Under the pieces are notes generated by a model that saw only the letters and a program-made list of their open reading frames with translations, had not been told where the DNA came from and ran no database searches. Positions 7,028 to 9,084 of a stretch of 9,084 bases of DNA are shown here, in pieces. The first letter of the stretch is position 1; each line of letters begins with the position of its first letter. The position numbers and the translations under genes were made by a program. The DNA is from an uncultured Verrucomicrobiota bacterium (GTDB taxonomy: Bacteria > Verrucomicrobiota > Kiritimatiellia > RFP12 > UBA1067). The stretch lies in assembly GCA_945947925.1 (NCBI GenBank), contig CAMEZU010000055.1:1-9084 (forward strand), read 5' to 3'.

Positions 7028-7105
7028 GGGCCTGTCGACATCTTGCGCCACGGGCCGCACGGTGATCCTCACGCCGGTGTCCGACGCCTCGCGCGACAGG
7101 ACGGC
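7004..7105 (-). other. Coding-like in-frame continuation after the lacZ stop
   Basis: Directly after the TGA at 7108-7106, the same frame stays open for 33 codons to a TAG at 7006-7004. About 28 of the 33 third positions are G or C, like the neighbouring genes. The peptide begins AVLSREASDTGVRITVRPVA. The family's usual C-terminus is reached before the TGA, so the extension is not needed for a complete enzyme. It may be a relic of a longer protein, a readthrough tail, or a chance open frame in GC-rich DNA. The overlapping promoter explains its last bases. Confidence 0.35.
7023..7047. repeat. Inverted repeat over the possible -35 region
   Basis: CGCAAG at 7023-7028 and CTTGCG at 7042-7047 form perfect 6-bp arms around a 13-base loop that contains the palindrome GTCGAC. 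The downstream arm (in transcript sense) overlaps the weak -35 hexamer. No T tract follows, so it is unlikely to be an efficient intrinsic terminator for lacZ; it could be an operator half-site pair or chance. Confidence 0.4.
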
Positions 7106-9084
7106 TCATTTACGGGCGGCCTCGATCGTCATCGACCACTCGACCGGCGCGTTGGGATCGAACCGGTACTTGTCCATCGGCCACGGACCGCAGCTCGCGC
7201 CGCCGAGTCCGGTCTGGCGGACGTCGATGTTGAGAACGGTCTCCTCCCGCGGCACGGGCGGCGTGCGGTAGCGGCGCTGGCCGTTCACGTGACGCGCGAA
7301 CTCGAGGTCCTCCCAGCCGTAGTGCAGGGCCTGCACGATCATCGGCTCGGACGCGCTGAAGCGCACGCCCTTGCCGAACCGGTCCGTGAACTCGACCCAG
7401 CGGACGTCCGTCTTGCAGCCGTTGTCCTGCGGACGCACATACTCCTGGTACTGCTCCGTCACCGTCGACGCGTAAAGGCCAACGAAGCTCGCCGTATTGC
7501 GGTCGACGTAGTTCTCCCACGGACCGCGTCCGTAGTACTTCATGCGCTCGAGCCGCGGCGGCAGGTGCATCGTGAGGCCGAGGCGCGGCAGCGCGACCGG
7601 CATCGTGCCGTACGGCGTCACCTTGTTCCTGAGCGTCACCGACCCGTCCTCGTTGAGGACATAGGTGCACGCGTGCGTGAAGCCGCAGCCCTTCGCCCCC
7701 GACACGTCGACCGTCACCGTCACCTCGTTCTTGCCGACGCGGATCTTGCCGGGATGGTAGCGCAGCTGGGTGAGACCCGAATAGAGGTAGCCCTGCTTCC
7801 GGTTCTCGCTCCACGTGTTGCCCTGGAACATCCAGCGGTCGTTGTCGACCATCGCCCGGAGGCACGTGAGCTGCGGACCGACCGCGATGCCCGGCACGGT
7901 CTCGTCGAACACGTTGACCCCGCGGATGAAGAGCGCGGCGAGCGTACCCGTCTTGCGGTCGAAGATCGCCGTCGTGCGCGCGCGCTCGACCGTCACCCGG
8001 TCCTCCGTCTCCTCGACGCCCATCTCGCTCGCGCGGGGCGCGCCCTTCTGCACGGCGGGCACCTCCTCCGCGGCCGGCGCCGCCAGCGCGATCTGGTCGC
8101 GCGCGACCACCCAGCCCTTCGCGGCCCAGGCCTCGTCGCAGCGCGTCCTGAAGGTCACGTTGACGAACAGCTCCTTGCCGGCCCCGGCCTTCGCCACCGC
8201 CCCGTCAAGGCCCGTCAGGGCGAGCGGACCGCGGCCGAGCGGCGCGAGATGCGGCACGTCGACCGTGCCCTCGGCGACCTTCACGCCGTCCGCGAACAGC
8301 TCCCACCCGGCCGCGTACGTGTCGGCCCAGGTGAAGCTGAAGCGGTTCCAAAGCTCGAAGCCGCCGTCCTTCTTCGTGACGACGAGATTGCGGTGGACGT
8401 GGCCCATCTCGATCAGCTTCGGGCTGACGTTGCGGAACGGGTCGACGACGCCGTTCACGCAGAAGGGTCCGTCGTTCGGGCTCTCGTCGAAGTCGCCGCC
8501 GTAGGCGAGGAAGCGCTCGCGCTTGCCCGTCTTCGGGTCCATGCGGTCCGTGTACTTCCAGATCGCCTGGTCCACCCAGTCCCAGATGCAGCCGCCCGCG
8601 AGCGCCGGATAGGCGTAGATCGTCTGCCAGTACTCCTCGAAGTTGCCGAGCGCATTGCCCATCGCGTGCGCGTATTCGCACATGATGTGCGGCTTGCCGG
8701 CGGTGTGGCCGGAGATCGCGAAGCCCTCGCCGCCGCCTTCGCCCTCGAGCGTGCCGCCCTTCTTCGCATTGCCGAGCTTGCCGCGCTTCTCAAGCCACTC
8801 GACGGACGGATACATCGTCGAATCGATGTCGGCGTCCTCGTTGCCGCGCTCCCAGTGGATGAGGCGCGACGGGTCGAGCTTGCGCACTTCCGCCATCGCG
8901 TGACGGAAGCCGTCGCCGTGGCCCGTCTCGTTGCCCATCGACCAGAAGACGACGGACGCGTTGTTGCGGTAGAAGACGGTCTGGCGCGCGTTGCGCTCGA
9001 CAATCGAATGCTCCCACTCGGGCAGCAGGCCGAGGCCCTTCTCGGCATACCCCGCCTCGTGGCCCTCGACGTTGGCCTCGGCGA
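7106..9084 (-). CDS. lacZ: Beta-galactosidase, GH2 LacZ type, 5' end outside the window
   Basis: The C-terminal 658 residues of a large GH2 glycosidase that hydrolyses beta-galactosides; the start lies beyond base 9084. The reading frame is open from 9082, so the catalytic barrel begins upstream. Fragment residues 1-8 read AEANVEGH and 43-54 read ASVVFWSMGNET, with the acid/base glutamate E52. The nucleophile is E136 in MCEYAHAMGN (codon 8677-8675). Residues 165-168 (IWDW) continue the barrel. A middle beta domain follows. The final domain (about residues 365-655) shows the LacZ domain-5 hallmarks YYGRGPWENYVDRNTASF, YVRPQDNGCKTDVRW and GLGGASCGPWP-DKYRF. The fragment ends at a normal family position. 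Gut and environmental members of this group act on plant or host glycans, and the exact substrate cannot be told from the fragment. A signal peptide cannot be judged. It is separated from pcnB by 117 bp and probably belongs to another transcript. Confidence 0.9.
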   Translation of the reverse strand, partial: AEANVEGHEAGYAEKGLGLLPEWEHSIVERNARQTVFYRNNASVVFWSMGNETGHGDGFRHAMAEVRKLDPSRLIHWERGNEDADIDSTMYPSVEWLEKRGKLGNAKKGGTLEGEGGGEGFAISGHTAGKPHIMCEYAHAMGNALGNFEEYWQTIYAYPALAGGCIWDWVDQAIWKYTDRMDPKTGKRERFLAYGGDFDESPNDGPFCVNGVVDPFRNVSPKLIEMGHVHRNLVVTKKDGGFELWNRFSFTWADTYAAGWELFADGVKVAEGTVDVPHLAPLGRGPLALTGLDGAVAKAGAGKELFVNVTFRTRCDEAWAAKGWVVARDQIALAAPAAEEVPAVQKGAPRASEMGVEETEDRVTVERARTTAIFDRKTGTLAALFIRGVNVFDETVPGIAVGPQLTCLRAMVDNDRWMFQGNTWSENRKQGYLYSGLTQLRYHPGKIRVGKNEVTVTVDVSGAKGCGFTHACTYVLNEDGSVTLRNKVTPYGTMPVALPRLGLTMHLPPRLERMKYYGRGPWENYVDRNTASFVGLYASTVTEQYQEYVRPQDNGCKTDVRWVEFTDRFGKGVRFSASEPMIVQALHYGWEDLEFARHVNGQRRYRTPPVPREETVLNIDVRQTGLGGASCGPWPMDKYRFDPNAPVEWSMTIEAARK

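Noticed and set aside
7023..7047. Intrinsic terminator after lacZ
   Set aside because: The stem is only 6 bp with a 13-base loop and no U tract follows before the pcnB promoter.
7020..7109. 29-codon minus-strand open frame starting ATGAGC at the lacZ stop
   Set aside because: It has an ATGA overlap but mixed third positions and Arg-rich content; the in-frame continuation of lacZ in another frame looks more coding-like.

Overview
All recognisable genes lie on the minus strand, so the window reads right to left. The content is GC-rich with strongly GC-biased third codon positions and very tight gene packing. An MCE/Mla lipid-transport set implies a cell with an outer membrane. The standard code fits: TGA and TAG both act as stops. 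A minimal mlaE-mlaF-mlaD set, a PcnB-type poly(A) polymerase, a YfgM-like TPR protein and a large GH2 beta-galactosidase together suggest a diderm of the PVC group (Verrucomicrobiota, Kiritimatiellota or Lentisphaerota), probably a metagenome-derived genome. This assignment is an inference from gene content, not a proven taxonomy.

Layout in the direction of transcription. (1) 9084-7106: the C-terminal 658 residues of a LacZ-type GH2 beta-galactosidase; its N-terminus lies beyond the window. (2) 7105-6989: a 117-bp gap, the only noticeable non-coding stretch. It holds a clear TATAAT box very close to the pcnB ATG, a 6-bp inverted repeat over the possible -35, and an unexplained coding-like in-frame continuation after the lacZ stop. 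(3) 6988-84: a tightly overlapping series: pcnB, a membrane-anchored TPR protein, mlaE (permease), mlaF (ATPase), mlaD (MCE substrate-binding protein), a zinc-metallopeptidase-like protein and gluQ. Junctions are ATGA, GTGA, a 22-bp gap, ATGA, TGATG and a 28-bp overlap, so these seven genes probably form one translationally coupled operon. (4) 1-85: almost pure G, best explained as a sequencing or assembly artefact at a contig end. It cuts gluQ off after about 215 codons.

Functionally, MlaE, MlaF and MlaD would form an inner-membrane ABC complex moving phospholipid between the inner and outer membranes. No mlaB or mlaC is present. The TPR protein and the metallopeptidase-like protein are envelope candidates that share the operon. 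PcnB and GluQ are RNA enzymes: 3' polyadenylation, and glutamylation of queuosine in tRNA-Asp.

No known defence system, mobile element, CRISPR array, tRNA or rRNA was found. The least explained signals are a tandem pair of near-perfect inverted repeats inside the start of mlaE, the near-leaderless pcnB promoter, and the 33 open codons after the lacZ stop.
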